Notes: a model not told the origin generated them from the letters alone. DNA of 64,000 nucleotides from Synechococcus sp. CS-1332 (GCF_025127995.1 NZ_JAHLYP010000050.1:1-64000), one strand, 5' to 3'. Positions 37,586 to 47,473 are shown, numbered from the stretch's first letter. Made by a program: numbers and translations.

Positions 37586-39599
37586 AACGACGGGACCCTC
37601 CCGGAAGGAGTGGCTGGGCGTCTGGCTCAAGGAGCGGCTGCGCTACGAGTGGTTGCTGCGCCGCCCCGCGCCAGCCCACCTGGCGATCGCCAACCGCGAT
37701 GAGCGGTTGGAAGCGGCCCCCGATGGCGGTGGCCAAGCCTGTCTGTGGCGCTTCACCTCCCGCCTGCATGCGCCCCGGCTGCAGCCGGAGCTGGGCAGGC
37801 GCCTGCTGCACCGCAGCCTGGCCACCGCGCCGATCCGGCGCCGCGCCGCCCCCGGCTGGGGCGATGGGCCGCCCGAGCTGAGCGTGCTGATCGGCCACCG
37901 TGGCAGCGAGCGGCTTCCCCTGCTGCTGGCCACCCTGGACTCCCTCGCCGCCCAGGAGAACGTGCGCCTGGAGTGCCTGGTGATCGAGCAGGACAGCGAG
38001 CCCCGCATCGCCAACCGGCTGCCCCCCTGGGTGCGCCACATCCATGGTCCCCTGCCTGACCCGACCGCCCCCTACAACCGCTCCCACACCTTCAACCTGG
38101 GCGCCCGCCAGGCCCACGCTCCGGTGCTGCTGCTGCACGACAACGACATGCTTGTGCCGGCCGGCTACGCCCGCCGCCTGCTGGAGAGGATCGCCCGCGG
38201 CTATGCGGTGGTGAATCCCAAGCGGTTCGTCTTTTATCTCGATGAGGTCCACAGCGACCGGGTGCTCGCCGGCTCGGAGGAGTACGGGGCAAGGCCCGCC
38301 GAAGCGATCGTGCAGAACCTGGAGGCCGGGGGCTCGATGGCGATCACCGCCGAGGCCTATGCCGCGATCGGGGGGATGGACGAGGGCTTCGTCGGCTGGG
38401 GCGGCGAAGACAACGAGTTCTGGGACCGCTGCCTCACCCGTCCCACCTGGACCTGGGGCTACGAGCCGATCGTGCACCTCTGGCACCGCGGCCAGCCGCT
38501 CAAGCACCAGCGGGACAACCCCAACCTGGAACGGGCCCGCGCCGTGATGGAGCGTCCGGCCATCGAGCGCATCGCCGCCCTGCGGCCTGCGCCGGTGCCC
38601 GGCCTGGTCAGCACGATCATCCCGGTGCACAACCGCTCCGCCCTGCTGCGCGAAGCCGTGGCGAGCGTGCTGGAGCAGGACCACCGGCCGATCGAGATCG
38701 TCATCGTCGACGACGGCTCCAGCGACGACACCGGTGCCGTGGCCGATGGCCTGGCCGCCGCCCATCCGGCGCTCATCCGGGTGATTCACCAACCCAACGG
38801 CGGACCGGGCGCCGCCCGCCAACGGGGCCTCGACCACAGCCGCGGTGAATTCGTGCAGTACCTCGACAGCGACGACCTGCTGCTGCCCGGCAAGTTCAGC
38901 GCCCAGGTGGCGGCCCTGAACGGCTCTCCCGAGGCCCGCATCGCCTACGGCCCCAGCCTGGAGGAGGACCATTCCCGGCACCCCATCCAGCGCCGCGGCC
39001 CGATGCGGGCCACCGGCACGCCCCTGGAGCGCCTGTTCCCGCTGCTGTTGCTGGAGCGCTGGTGGACCACCAGCTGTCCGCTTTACCGGCGCGAACTGCT
39101 CGAGCGCATCGGCCCCTGGCAGCCGTGGATCAACGAGGAGGACTGGGAGTACGACGGCAGGGCCGGCGCGGCAGGGGCAGCGTTGGTGTGGGTGCCAAGC
39201 GAGGTGTCGGTGCGGAGGATTCACATGGGCGACGACCACCTCAGCGATCGGGGCCACCTGGACCCCCGCAAGCTGGCGGACCGGGCCAGGGCGCAGGACT
39301 CCCTGTTGCGCAGCGCCCTGGCCGCCGGCGTCGACCGCCGCAGTCCCGAGATGGCGCGTTTCTCCCGCTCCGCCTTCCTGCTCAGTCGCCAGTGCGGCGC
39401 CGCCGGAGCGGAGCAGGCCTCCCACCGGCTGTTCCAGCTCGCCCGCCGCGCCGGTTCCTGGCAACGGCGCCGAAGGCTGGAATTCCTGGCCTACCGCCTG
39501 CTGGCCGCCGTCCTGGGCTGGGGCCGGGCAGCTCGCCTCACCATGGGGGTCCGGACACGGCTGCCGCCAGGATCCCGCCCAGGGGGGAACATGGCCTGA
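37578..39599 (+). CDS. Two-domain glycosyltransferase (GT-A plus GT2)
   Basis: 673 residues carrying two transferase modules. The first, about residues 100-330, has ELSVLIGHRGSERLPLLLAT, RHIHGPLPD and LLLHDNDMLVPAGY, and ends in GWGGEDNEFWDRCLTRP, a galactosyltransferase C-terminal-type loop. The second, about 340-560, is a canonical GT2 with VSTIIPVHNRSALLREAV, IEIVIVDDGSSDDTG, YLDSDDLLLPGKF and the late NEEDWEYDGR. The two probably add successive sugars. The start is ATG at 37578, eight bases inside the previous gene. One base separates the stop from the next GTG/ATG. Confidence 0.85.
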   Translation: MAETTGPSRKEWLGVWLKERLRYEWLLRRPAPAHLAIANRDERLEAAPDGGGQACLWRFTSRLHAPRLQPELGRRLLHRSLATAPIRRRAAPGWGDGPPELSVLIGHRGSERLPLLLATLDSLAAQENVRLECLVIEQDSEPRIANRLPPWVRHIHGPLPDPTAPYNRSHTFNLGARQAHAPVLLLHDNDMLVPAGYARRLLERIARGYAVVNPKRFVFYLDEVHSDRVLAGSEEYGARPAEAIVQNLEAGGSMAITAEAYAAIGGMDEGFVGWGGEDNEFWDRCLTRPTWTWGYEPIVHLWHRGQPLKHQRDNPNLERARAVMERPAIERIAALRPAPVPGLVSTIIPVHNRSALLREAVASVLEQDHRPIEIVIVDDGSSDDTGAVADGLAAAHPALIRVIHQPNGGPGAARQRGLDHSRGEFVQYLDSDDLLLPGKFSAQVAALNGSPEARIAYGPSLEEDHSRHPIQRRGPMRATGTPLERLFPLLLLERWWTTSCPLYRRELLERIGPWQPWINEEDWEYDGRAGAAGAALVWVPSEVSVRRIHMGDDHLSDRGHLDPRKLADRARAQDSLLRSALAAGVDRRSPEMARFSRSAFLLSRQCGAAGAEQASHRLFQLARRAGSWQRRRRLEFLAYRLLAAVLGWGRAARLTMGVRTRLPPGSRPGGNMA

Positions 39600-39603
39600 G
39601 GTG

Positions 39604-40539
39604 ATGCAGGAGCCTGTGGAGCATGAATCCGGCACGGCGCCGCTGGTGTCGGTGGTGATGGGGGTTCGCAATGGTGGCGACAGCCTCGCCGCCACCCTCG
39701 ATTCCCTCACCAGCCAGGAGGGGGTGAATCTGGAGATCGTGGTGATCAACGACGGCTCCAGCGACGACACCGCCGCGCTGCTTGCGGCCCGCGCCGCCGC
39801 CGAGCCGCGTCTGCAGGTGCTGGAGCGGCAGGGGCGCGGCCTCACCCGCTCCCTGATCGAAGGCTGCCAGGTGGCCCGCGGCCGCTTCATCGCCCGCCAG
39901 GACGCCGGCGACGTCTCCCTGCCAGGGCGGCTGCAACGCCAGCTGCGCTGCCTTCAGGAGCATCCCGACGCCAGCCTCTGTTCCACCCACGTGCGCCTGG
40001 TGGTGCCCGAGGGAGCCACGGTGCGGGTGAACGCGCCAGAGGCCGGAGAGCTGGCCGACGGCCTCACCGGCCCCGCCATCCACGGCTCCGTGATGATGCG
40101 CCGCAGCGCCTACGAGCGGGCCGGAGGCTACCGGCCGATGTTCTACTTCGCCCAGGACATCGATCTCTGGAGCCGCATGGTGGAGGTCGGCAGCCACCTG
40201 GTGGTGCCGGAAGTGCTCTACGAAGCGACCCTCTCTCCCGGATCGATCAGCGGCTCGCGGCGCCAGGAGCAGGAGGCCTTCCACGCCCTGATCGTGGCGG
40301 CCACCCAGGCCCGCCGCGGCGGCCAGCCGGAGATGCCCGTCCTGGCCGAGGCCGAGGCCCTGAGCAACCGTTGCCGAGGATCCAGGACCCAACCCCGCCG
40401 GCAAGCCGATGGGGCGTACTTCATCGGCGCCTGCCTCAGCGCCGAGCGCCCTGACCTGGCCCGCCACTATCTTCGCCAGGCCCTCAGCCTCAACCCCTGG
40501 CACCTCAAGGCCCGACTCAAGCTGGCCACCCTGCCATGA
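39604..40539 (+). CDS. GT2 family glycosyltransferase
   Basis: 311 residues from the ATG at 39604 (a GTG at 39601 is also in frame). LVSVVMGVRNGGDSLAATLD with EIVVINDGSSDDTAALL begins the GT-A fold at about residue 14. The metal site reads ARQDAGDVSLPGRL, where the classical DXD is DAGD. FYFAQDIDLWSRMVEVG is the catalytic-base region. The C-terminal 30 residues (YFIGACLSAERPDLARHYL, then NPWHLKARLKL) look like a TPR-like helix pair. ATGA overlap with the following fused transferase. Confidence 0.85.
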   Translation: MQEPVEHESGTAPLVSVVMGVRNGGDSLAATLDSLTSQEGVNLEIVVINDGSSDDTAALLAARAAAEPRLQVLERQGRGLTRSLIEGCQVARGRFIARQDAGDVSLPGRLQRQLRCLQEHPDASLCSTHVRLVVPEGATVRVNAPEAGELADGLTGPAIHGSVMMRRSAYERAGGYRPMFYFAQDIDLWSRMVEVGSHLVVPEVLYEATLSPGSISGSRRQEQEAFHALIVAATQARRGGQPEMPVLAEAEALSNRCRGSRTQPRRQADGAYFIGACLSAERPDLARHYLRQALSLNPWHLKARLKLATLP

Positions 40540-42599
40540 CCCTCAGCGTCGCGATTCCCACCTATGGCCGCGATCAGGTGCTCATTGATAGCGTCGCGGC
40601 CCTTCTGGCCCTGGATCCGCCCCCGTTCGAGCTGCTCGTCGTCGACCAGACGCCCCGCCACGATCCGGACTGCGAAGCCCAGCTGAGCGTCTGGCAGGCG
40701 CAGGGAAAGATCCAGTGGCTGCGGCTGCCGACTCCCTCGATCACCGGCGCCATGAACGTGGCCCTGCAGGAGGCCCGCGGCGACAGGGTGCTGTTCCTCG
40801 ATGACGACATCCTGCCGGACCCGGAGCTGCTCAACGCCCATGCACGGGCCGGAGCTGCCAGCAGCGAGGCCATGCTCGCCGGGAGGGTGCTGCAGCCCTG
40901 GCACCAGGGCCAGAGCGATCCGGAAGACGGGCCCTTCCTGTTCAACAGCCTGCGGCCCCGCTCCGTGGAGGAGTTCATGGGGGGCAACGTGGCCATCCCC
41001 CGCCAGCTGGCCCTGGAGCTGGGGGGATTCGACCAGAACTTCGTGCGGGTGGCCTATCGCTTCGAAGCCGAATTCGCCCATCGCTGGCGCCAGGCCGGCC
41101 ACCCGATCGAGTACGTGCCCGGTGCCCTGATCCACCATCTCAGGGCCGAGCGGGGTGGCACCCGCAGCTACGGCAAGCACCTCACCACCGTCAAGCCCGA
41201 CCATGCCGTGGGGCGGTACTACTTCCAGCTGCGCACCCAGCCCGCGGGCGTGGCTCTGGCGGCCTGCCTGCGCGGCTGGCTGGGGTCGGTGCGCAGCCGT
41301 CACCACCTGCGCCACCCCTGGTGGATCCCCCCCACCCTGCTCGCCGAAGGCCGTGGCCTGGTCTGGGCCCTGCGCCTCCAAAAGCGAGGTCCGGCTCTGC
41401 TGCCGACGCGCCGGCGCCGGCTGCTGATCGCCGGCAGCCATCCGGTGCAGTACCAGACACCCCTGTTCCAGACCCTCGCCGCCGCCCCCGGTGTGCACTG
41501 CGACGTGCTCTATCTCACCCTTCCGGACGCCCGGACCCAGGGCCTGGGATTCGGGGTTGCCTTCGAATGGGACGTGCCGCTGCTGGAGGGCTACAGCTGG
41601 CACGAAGCCACCAGTGGCCGGGGCCGCGGCATCACCTCCGGCTACCGGGGCGTCTGGCTGGCCCGCCCCCTCGGGGAGCTGGGGTTCGGTCCCGGCCGGC
41701 AACGGCCCGATGCCCTGCTGCTGACCGGCTGGCACTTCCTGGGAATGGTGCAGCTGTTCATCGCCGCCCGGCTGCAGGGCCTGCCGGTGCTGCTGCGCAT
41801 GGACTCCAATGCCTTCCGGCCCAGATCCTGGCTCCTCAGCCTCACCTATTGGTTCCTGTTCCGGGGGGTCTCGGTCGGCCTTCCCGTCGGCACGGCCAAT
41901 GCCCGCTGGTACCGCCAGTTCGGTGTCCCCCAGAAGCGGCTGGTGCCCTCCCCCCACTTTGTGGACAACGCCTACTTCAGCGAGCGGGCCGGCGCCCTGC
42001 GGCCCCACCGTGAGGAGCTGCGCCAGCGCTGGTCCATCCCCCGGGAGGCCTTCTGCTTTCTGTTCGCCGGCAAACTCCAGCCCAAGAAGCGCCCGTTCGA
42101 CCTGCTGGAAGCGCTGCGGTTGCTGCTGGTGGACCCCCTGGCCCCGCCGGTGCATCTGCTGCTCGTGGGCACCGGGCCGTTGGAGGAGGCCTGCAGAGCC
42201 GTGGCCGCCCAGCACGGCCTGCCGGTGAGTTTCGCCGGCTTCCTGAATCAGTCCGGCATGCCCTCCGCCTACGCGGTGGCCGACAGCCTGGTGTTGCCCT
42301 CCGACCACGGCGAAACCTGGGGGCTGGTGGTGAACGAAGCCATGGCCTGCGGGCTGCCGGCGATCGTGAGCGACCAGGTGGGATGCGCCGAGGATCTGGT
42401 GCTCGAGGGCCGCACGGGCCTGGTGAGCCCCGTCGGCCAGCCAGCGGCCCTGGCCGTCGCCATGGGGCGAATGGCCGCCGATCCCGCCGCCGCCACCCGC
42501 ATGGGGGCGACGGCCAAAGAGCTCGTCCAGGCCCATTTCAGCGTGAGGAACGCCGCCGAGGGCATCCTGGCGGGGCTGGCCCTGCTGGAGCAGCGCTGA
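40536..42599 (+). CDS. Fused GT2-GT4 glycosyltransferase
   Basis: 687 residues. The N-terminal GT2 module (about residues 1-230) has LSVAIPTYGRDQVLIDSVAA, VLFLDDDILPDPELL and a late GGNVAIPRQLALELGGFD. A linker of about 60 residues leads to a GT-B module with RLLIAGSHPVQYQTPLFQTL at about 292, FLFAGKLQPKKRPFDLLEAL and LPSDHGETWGLVVNEAMACG. Both modules are complete. Two ordered sugar additions by one chain are likely. The ATG overlaps the upstream stop; one base separates its own stop from the next gene. Confidence 0.88.
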   Translation: MTLSVAIPTYGRDQVLIDSVAALLALDPPPFELLVVDQTPRHDPDCEAQLSVWQAQGKIQWLRLPTPSITGAMNVALQEARGDRVLFLDDDILPDPELLNAHARAGAASSEAMLAGRVLQPWHQGQSDPEDGPFLFNSLRPRSVEEFMGGNVAIPRQLALELGGFDQNFVRVAYRFEAEFAHRWRQAGHPIEYVPGALIHHLRAERGGTRSYGKHLTTVKPDHAVGRYYFQLRTQPAGVALAACLRGWLGSVRSRHHLRHPWWIPPTLLAEGRGLVWALRLQKRGPALLPTRRRRLLIAGSHPVQYQTPLFQTLAAAPGVHCDVLYLTLPDARTQGLGFGVAFEWDVPLLEGYSWHEATSGRGRGITSGYRGVWLARPLGELGFGPGRQRPDALLLTGWHFLGMVQLFIAARLQGLPVLLRMDSNAFRPRSWLLSLTYWFLFRGVSVGLPVGTANARWYRQFGVPQKRLVPSPHFVDNAYFSERAGALRPHREELRQRWSIPREAFCFLFAGKLQPKKRPFDLLEALRLLLVDPLAPPVHLLLVGTGPLEEACRAVAAQHGLPVSFAGFLNQSGMPSAYAVADSLVLPSDHGETWGLVVNEAMACGLPAIVSDQVGCAEDLVLEGRTGLVSPVGQPAALAVAMGRMAADPAAATRMGATAKELVQAHFSVRNAAEGILAGLALLEQR

Positions 42600-42600
42600 G

Positions 42601-43902
42601 ATGCCCAGAGCCCTGATCCTCTCCCTGCAACCCCCAGGGGGTGGCGGCGTCCAGGCCCGTCGCTACGCCAAGCTGCTGAGCCATCTGCCGGCGGCAGGCT
42701 GGGAGTTCCATGTCGTCGGTCCCGACCCCCGGCTGGATGCCGTCAACCCGGAGCCCTGCCCCGATCAGGACAGGTTCTGTCACTACAGCCGTTGGGTCTC
42801 CCGTTCCCAGCGCTGCTCCATCCGCAAGAACCGCCGCCGGGCCGGCTCCCCGCTCCACCTGTGGTTTGGTCTGCGCCAGCTGATCCATCGGGGGCTGGAG
42901 ACGGTGGGCGGCCACGACCCCCAGACCCACGCCCTCATGGGCCTGAGGACCACGGCCCTGGAGACGGCGGCGGCGATTCGGTTCGATGTGGTGGCCGGGA
43001 TCTGCCCGGATTTCCGGGTGCTCGAGGAGGCGCGGGCCGTAGCCGGCGAGCTCGGCAAACCCTTCATCGCCATCTACGACGATCCCTGCGGGCACCGGGA
43101 GAAGGGCCACTTTCATCCGGCCCACCCCGATCGCCAGCGGGCCGTTCTGGCTGCAGCAGCAGGGGCCGTGTTCGCCTCACCCCTCACCCTTCAGCGCTAC
43201 CGGGAACAGGCGCTCCTGGGAACAACCCCCGCCAGCTTCCTGCCGGACTGTTTCGAGGTCGGCGAGCCCCCACCAGCAACCGCCTGGACAGGGACTGCGG
43301 CCCACCGGGAGCCAACGGCTGCGGCCAGCGCCCCACTGACGCTGTTTCACCCTGGCAACCTGGGACCCTGGCGGCCGATCGAGCCCCTGCTGGAGGCCGT
43401 GCGGCGGTGGCACATGGAGGGACTCGGGGACCTGCGAATCCTTCTCTACGGCTATCTCTACGAAGCGGCCAGAACGGCCATCCGCAGCGACCCCAGCCTG
43501 CGAAAGACCATCAAGGTTCATGCCGCCGTGAGCAACGAACGCTCGCACCAGCTAGCCGAGGCGGCCGATGCCCTGCTGGTGCTGATCGGGCCACGCCACA
43601 CGGACAACCTGCCCTCGAAATTCTTTGAATATCTCCCCCACGCCACGCCGGTGCTGGTAGCTGGACCGGCAGGTAACCCGCTCCAGGCCATCCTCGAAGA
43701 CCTGCACAAGGGCCTCTACTGCGACATCGAGAGCAGCGACGCCATTTTCAACGCCCTGATGACCTTGCAGGGCCAGGCCGGAAAGTACCGGGAACGCCAT
43801 CGCCACCACCTGGACGCCATCGGCACCTACGCCGCCCCCCAGGTGGCGAAGGCCTGGGGAGAGGCCTTCGCTCGCTTCCTGGCCGTGCGCCCTTTGGCAT
43901 GA
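42601..43902 (+). CDS. GT4-like glycosyltransferase
   Basis: 433 residues. ALILSLQPPGGGGVQARRYA starts the GT-B fold. The C-terminal half has PLTLFHPGNLGPWRPIEPLL, VHAAVSNERSHQLAEAADAL and LPSKFFEYLPHATPVLVAGP, the last being the donor-site loop with the conserved K/FEY pattern. It is a retaining nucleotide-sugar transferase by family. The stop overlaps the ATG at 43899. Confidence 0.82.
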   Translation: MPRALILSLQPPGGGGVQARRYAKLLSHLPAAGWEFHVVGPDPRLDAVNPEPCPDQDRFCHYSRWVSRSQRCSIRKNRRRAGSPLHLWFGLRQLIHRGLETVGGHDPQTHALMGLRTTALETAAAIRFDVVAGICPDFRVLEEARAVAGELGKPFIAIYDDPCGHREKGHFHPAHPDRQRAVLAAAAGAVFASPLTLQRYREQALLGTTPASFLPDCFEVGEPPPATAWTGTAAHREPTAAASAPLTLFHPGNLGPWRPIEPLLEAVRRWHMEGLGDLRILLYGYLYEAARTAIRSDPSLRKTIKVHAAVSNERSHQLAEAADALLVLIGPRHTDNLPSKFFEYLPHATPVLVAGPAGNPLQAILEDLHKGLYCDIESSDAIFNALMTLQGQAGKYRERHRHHLDAIGTYAAPQVAKAWGEAFARFLAVRPLA

Positions 43903-45074
43903 GGGTCCTGCATGTCATCCCCTCCATCAGCCCGCTACGGGGAGGCCCCAGCCGGGCCGTGATCGACATGGTGGCGGCCCTGCGCCTGCAGGACGTGGAC
44001 GCCGCCATCCTCACCACCAATGACCATGGCCCGGGGCTGCATCCGGACCTGGTCACCGGACGCTGGCAGTGGCACCAGGGGGTGCCGGTGCTGGCCTTTC
44101 CCCGCTGGAGTCCGCCCGTCGCCGCCCTGCGGGAGTTCGCCTTCAGCCCCGGGCTCAACTGCTGGCTGGCCAGGAATCTGAAGCAGTACCAGCTGCTCCA
44201 CATCCATGCCCTGTTCTCTTACCCCTCCACCAGCGCCATGGCCCAGTCCCGCTGGGCGGGTGTTCCCTACATCCTGCGCAGCATCGGCCAGCTGAGCCCG
44301 TGGAGCCTGGCCCAGAGCCGCGGCCGCAAGCGTCTGCTGTTGCGCCTGATCGAACGGAGCAACCTGCAGAGGGCGGCCGCCCTGCACTTCACCACCACGG
44401 CCGAGCGGGACGAAACCGCCGCCCTCGCCCTGGCCCCACCGAGCCTGGTGCTGCCCTTGGGGGTGCACGGCCCCGACCCGACCCAGTCGCCTGAAGCCCC
44501 GAACGCTTCGGGGCCGGTCCGTTTCCTGTTTCTGTCCCGGCTGCATCCAAAGAAGCAGTTGGAGAAGCTGCTGGAAGCCCTGGCCCTGCTGCAGCGACGC
44601 CGACCCGAAGCGACCTGGGAACTGGCTATCGCCGGTGATGGTGAGCCGGCTTACGTCATGGCCCTGCAGGAGCTGGCCAGGGGGCTGGGCCTTGAGGCGC
44701 GCTGCCGCTGGCTGGGGTTCGTGGAAGGTGACGCCAAGTGGCAGCTCCTCAAGGCGGCCGACTGGTACGTCCTGCCATCGGCAGCTGAGAATTTCGGTAT
44801 TGCAGCGGTCGAGGCTCTCGCCGCAGGTACCCCCGTGATCCTGTCCCCCGAGGTGGCCGTGGCCGCCGATGTGGCCCGCGCCGGGGCCGGCCTGATCAGT
44901 GCCAGCGACCCAGAAGCTCTGGCGCAGACCCTGGCCTCTGCTCTGGAGCGTCCATCCCTGGCAATGCGAGCGTCCGCCCTTAACCTGGCGAGGATGGATT
45001 TTTCCTGGAGCACGATCGCCCTCCAGCTGCGTGATGCCTACCGCCAGGTGCTGACCTCTTCTTCCGGTCGATGA
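43899..45074 (+). CDS. GT4 family glycosyltransferase
   Basis: 391 residues. MRVLHVIPSISPLRGGPSRA is a classic GT4 start. LLHIHALFSYPSTSAMAQSR and VRFLFLSRLHPKKQLEKLLE are the acceptor and donor halves; LPSAAENFGIAAVEALAAGT has the E(X7)E pattern of retaining GT4 enzymes. Often found in O-antigen and hormogonium polysaccharide loci. ATGA overlaps at both ends join it to the transferase before and the polymerase-like gene after. Confidence 0.88.
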   Translation: MRVLHVIPSISPLRGGPSRAVIDMVAALRLQDVDAAILTTNDHGPGLHPDLVTGRWQWHQGVPVLAFPRWSPPVAALREFAFSPGLNCWLARNLKQYQLLHIHALFSYPSTSAMAQSRWAGVPYILRSIGQLSPWSLAQSRGRKRLLLRLIERSNLQRAAALHFTTTAERDETAALALAPPSLVLPLGVHGPDPTQSPEAPNASGPVRFLFLSRLHPKKQLEKLLEALALLQRRRPEATWELAIAGDGEPAYVMALQELARGLGLEARCRWLGFVEGDAKWQLLKAADWYVLPSAAENFGIAAVEALAAGTPVILSPEVAVAADVARAGAGLISASDPEALAQTLASALERPSLAMRASALNLARMDFSWSTIALQLRDAYRQVLTSSSGR

Positions 45075-46528
45075 CCATCCTGATCCTGATCGTGCTCTTC
45101 GGGGCGCTTGCCACTGTTCTCCTCGACGGGGATTGGCAGACCGGCCTGATGGTCACGCTCCTGATCGGCTTCGTGCAGGATCCCCTGCGCAAGATCACAG
45201 AGGGCCAACCCGGCTACATGGTCGGCCTCGTGCTGGTCGGCTTCGCGCTTTGCGGCGTGGTGCTCCTGGAACGGGCAGGACGCTTCAACCTGCGGGCGAT
45301 GTTCTGGACAGTGCCGCAATTCGATGGCTGGGTGACGATCTACTTCACCCTGATCGCTTTGCAGAGCCTCAACAGCTTCGCCCGCTTCTCCGATATCCGG
45401 CTGACCGCGATCGGCGCCGCTTTCTATCTGGCTCCGGCCTTCGGCCTCTGGGTCGGCTTCCAGGTGGGATCCAACCTCCCGCTGCTGAAACGCCTGCTGA
45501 CCCTGTATCTCATCGGCTCAGCCGTGATGGCGATCACGGTCTACCTCAGTTTCCAAGGGGTCGACCATCCCACCCTGAAGGAAGTGGGCGAGGGACTGCT
45601 GATCACCTTCCGCTACGGCTTTTCGGCCCAGGGGGCCTCGGGCTTCTGGCGCACCAGTGAAATCGCCTCCTGGCAGCTCTCGGCCGCTGCCTGCATCGCC
45701 GCATCGATCGGCATCGCAAGCCAGAAGCCGAGCACCCAGTTCGGGCTGCTGCTGCTGGCGGCAGGCTTTGCCTTCCTCACCCTCCTCACCGGGCGCCGCA
45801 AGGCCCAGGTGCTGATCCTGGCGTTCGTGGCCATCTATCTGCTGCTGTTCAGCCGCAGGGCCAGCCCCGCCTCCAAGGAGCGGGCGATCTCCAGCGTGCT
45901 CGGGGTGGCCGGGATCTCCTATCCCCTCTATGCCTTCATCCTTTCGGAGAATCTCGGCGAGAACTTCGGGGAGTACACCAACCGCACCCTGACCATCCAA
46001 GAGGACCTGGTTGAGCGCTTCGATTCCCAGGGCATCGGCGCCACCCTCAGGGCCATCGAGATCTCCGACGGCATCGGCATGGGGGTGGGGGCAGGTGCCA
46101 GCACCGGTGGCCTCATCAGAAATGCCGCCCGCGATGCGATCCGGAGTGTGTCTTTTGTCTCCGAAGGCGGCGGCGGCCGTCTGATCCTGGAACTCGGCAT
46201 CCCTGGCATGGTGATTCTCGGGGTGATCTTGGTGCTTCTAGCGTTGGTGCTGCTGCGTAACTTCCGACTCCTCAAGCAACTGCCCCAGTCCACCGCTGCC
46301 CTGCTGATGGGCCTGATGTCCTTCGCCCTGGCCAACGTCCCAGCGTTCTTCTCGGCGGCCCAGCTCTACGGCGACCCCTTCGTGCTGATTCTGATGAGTC
46401 TGTCTCTGGGTTCCTTTCTGGCGATTCCCACCCTGCTCTCCCAGCAGCAGGAACAATGGGCTCTTTGGCAACGGCAACAAGAGCAGCGGCTGATCCTCAT
46501 GGGGCAAGGCTCCCAACCCCTGGCATGA
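45071..46528 (+). CDS. O-antigen ligase/polymerase-like membrane protein
   Basis: 485 residues with about ten to twelve hydrophobic helices, including LILIVLFGALATVLLDG at the start, AAFYLAPAFGLWVGFQVG, LLLLAAGFAFLTLLTGRRKAQ and VILGVILVLLALVLL near the end. A long loop (about residues 290-365, including EYTNRTLTIQEDLVERFDSQ) faces outward, as in Wzy-type polymerases and WaaL-type ligases. It is the only candidate for polymerising or attaching the glycan in the window. ATGA overlaps at both ends place it in the middle of the transferase operon. Confidence 0.72.
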   Translation: MTILILIVLFGALATVLLDGDWQTGLMVTLLIGFVQDPLRKITEGQPGYMVGLVLVGFALCGVVLLERAGRFNLRAMFWTVPQFDGWVTIYFTLIALQSLNSFARFSDIRLTAIGAAFYLAPAFGLWVGFQVGSNLPLLKRLLTLYLIGSAVMAITVYLSFQGVDHPTLKEVGEGLLITFRYGFSAQGASGFWRTSEIASWQLSAAACIAASIGIASQKPSTQFGLLLLAAGFAFLTLLTGRRKAQVLILAFVAIYLLLFSRRASPASKERAISSVLGVAGISYPLYAFILSENLGENFGEYTNRTLTIQEDLVERFDSQGIGATLRAIEISDGIGMGVGAGASTGGLIRNAARDAIRSVSFVSEGGGGRLILELGIPGMVILGVILVLLALVLLRNFRLLKQLPQSTAALLMGLMSFALANVPAFFSAAQLYGDPFVLILMSLSLGSFLAIPTLLSQQQEQWALWQRQQEQRLILMGQGSQPLA

Positions 46529-47328
46529 GCCTGTCCGAGGCTGCCGGTTCGATCCTCACCGCCTTGATTCTGACCTACAACGAAGAGGCCAACATCGCCC
46601 GCACCCTGGATCACCTGCAATGGCTGGATTCCATCCTCGTGATCGACAGTGGCAGCAGCGACGCCACCCTCTCAATCCTCGCGGATTATCCTTCTGTGAA
46701 GGTGCGCCATCGACCCTTCGACAGCTTTGCTGACCAGTGCAACTTCGGCCTGGACCAGATCGCCACCCCCTGGGTCCTTAGTCTGGATGCGGACTACCTC
46801 ATCCCGCCGTCCCTGGCCTGCGAAATTCAGACGGTGATCAGAGATCCTGGCAACAAGGAGCTGGCGGGCTTCGCCATCCCGTTCCGCTATTGCATTGCTG
46901 GCCGCCCCCTGCGCAGTGGCATGCTGCCGCCCCGGATCAGCCTGTATCGCAGGGGCCTGGGCCGCTACCGCAACGATGGCCATGGGCACCGCATTGATTT
47001 GCCGGGCCCCGTCAAACGGCTACGGCAACCGATCTACCACGATGACCGCAAACCCTTGCAGCGCTGGCTGGCCTCCCAGGGCAATTACCTGGCGATCGAA
47101 GCGGAAAAACTGCGTACAACCCCCTCCCGCCAGCTTTCTCTGGCGGATCGACTACGAAAGCACACACCCCTGGCTCCCTACGCCGCTTTGTTGTTCTGCC
47201 TCCTCTGGAAGGGTGGCGCACTGGAAGGCTGGCGCGGCTGGGTCTACGCCCAGCAACGCATGTATGCCGAGCTCCTGCTGCATCTGATGCTTCTGGAGAG
47301 TCACCCCAGCCTGTCGACTCCGCCTTGA
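46525..47328 (+). CDS. GT2 glycosyltransferase, WaaE/KdtX-like
   Basis: 267 residues. LTALILTYNEEANIARTLDH, SILVIDSGSSDATLSIL and VLSLDADYLIPPSLACEI are close to the WaaE/KdtX glucosyltransferase group that acts on lipopolysaccharide core; the DAD metal site is intact. The C-terminal part has two hydrophobic-aromatic helices. It overlaps the polymerase-like gene by ATGA. The next gene begins 146 bases later. Confidence 0.8.
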   Translation: MSLSEAAGSILTALILTYNEEANIARTLDHLQWLDSILVIDSGSSDATLSILADYPSVKVRHRPFDSFADQCNFGLDQIATPWVLSLDADYLIPPSLACEIQTVIRDPGNKELAGFAIPFRYCIAGRPLRSGMLPPRISLYRRGLGRYRNDGHGHRIDLPGPVKRLRQPIYHDDRKPLQRWLASQGNYLAIEAEKLRTTPSRQLSLADRLRKHTPLAPYAALLFCLLWKGGALEGWRGWVYAQQRMYAELLLHLMLLESHPSLSTPP

Positions 47329-47473
47329 GAGGACACACCATGAGGTGGGATCTGGATGTTGGTTTAAGGTCCGCCTTGACCGCTGCAACTTCCCCTCTCC
47401 ACCCCGCCCATCGCGATCGGAAGTCTCCCTCGCCCGATCTATCCCCGTCGACTCCCCCGCCTCCCACTTTTCG

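Noticed and set aside
37053-39890. 945-codon minus-strand frame opposite the transferase genes
   Set aside because: The + strand encodes intact glycosyltransferases with conserved motifs across the same region; the minus-strand product has no family signature. GC-rich shadow frame.
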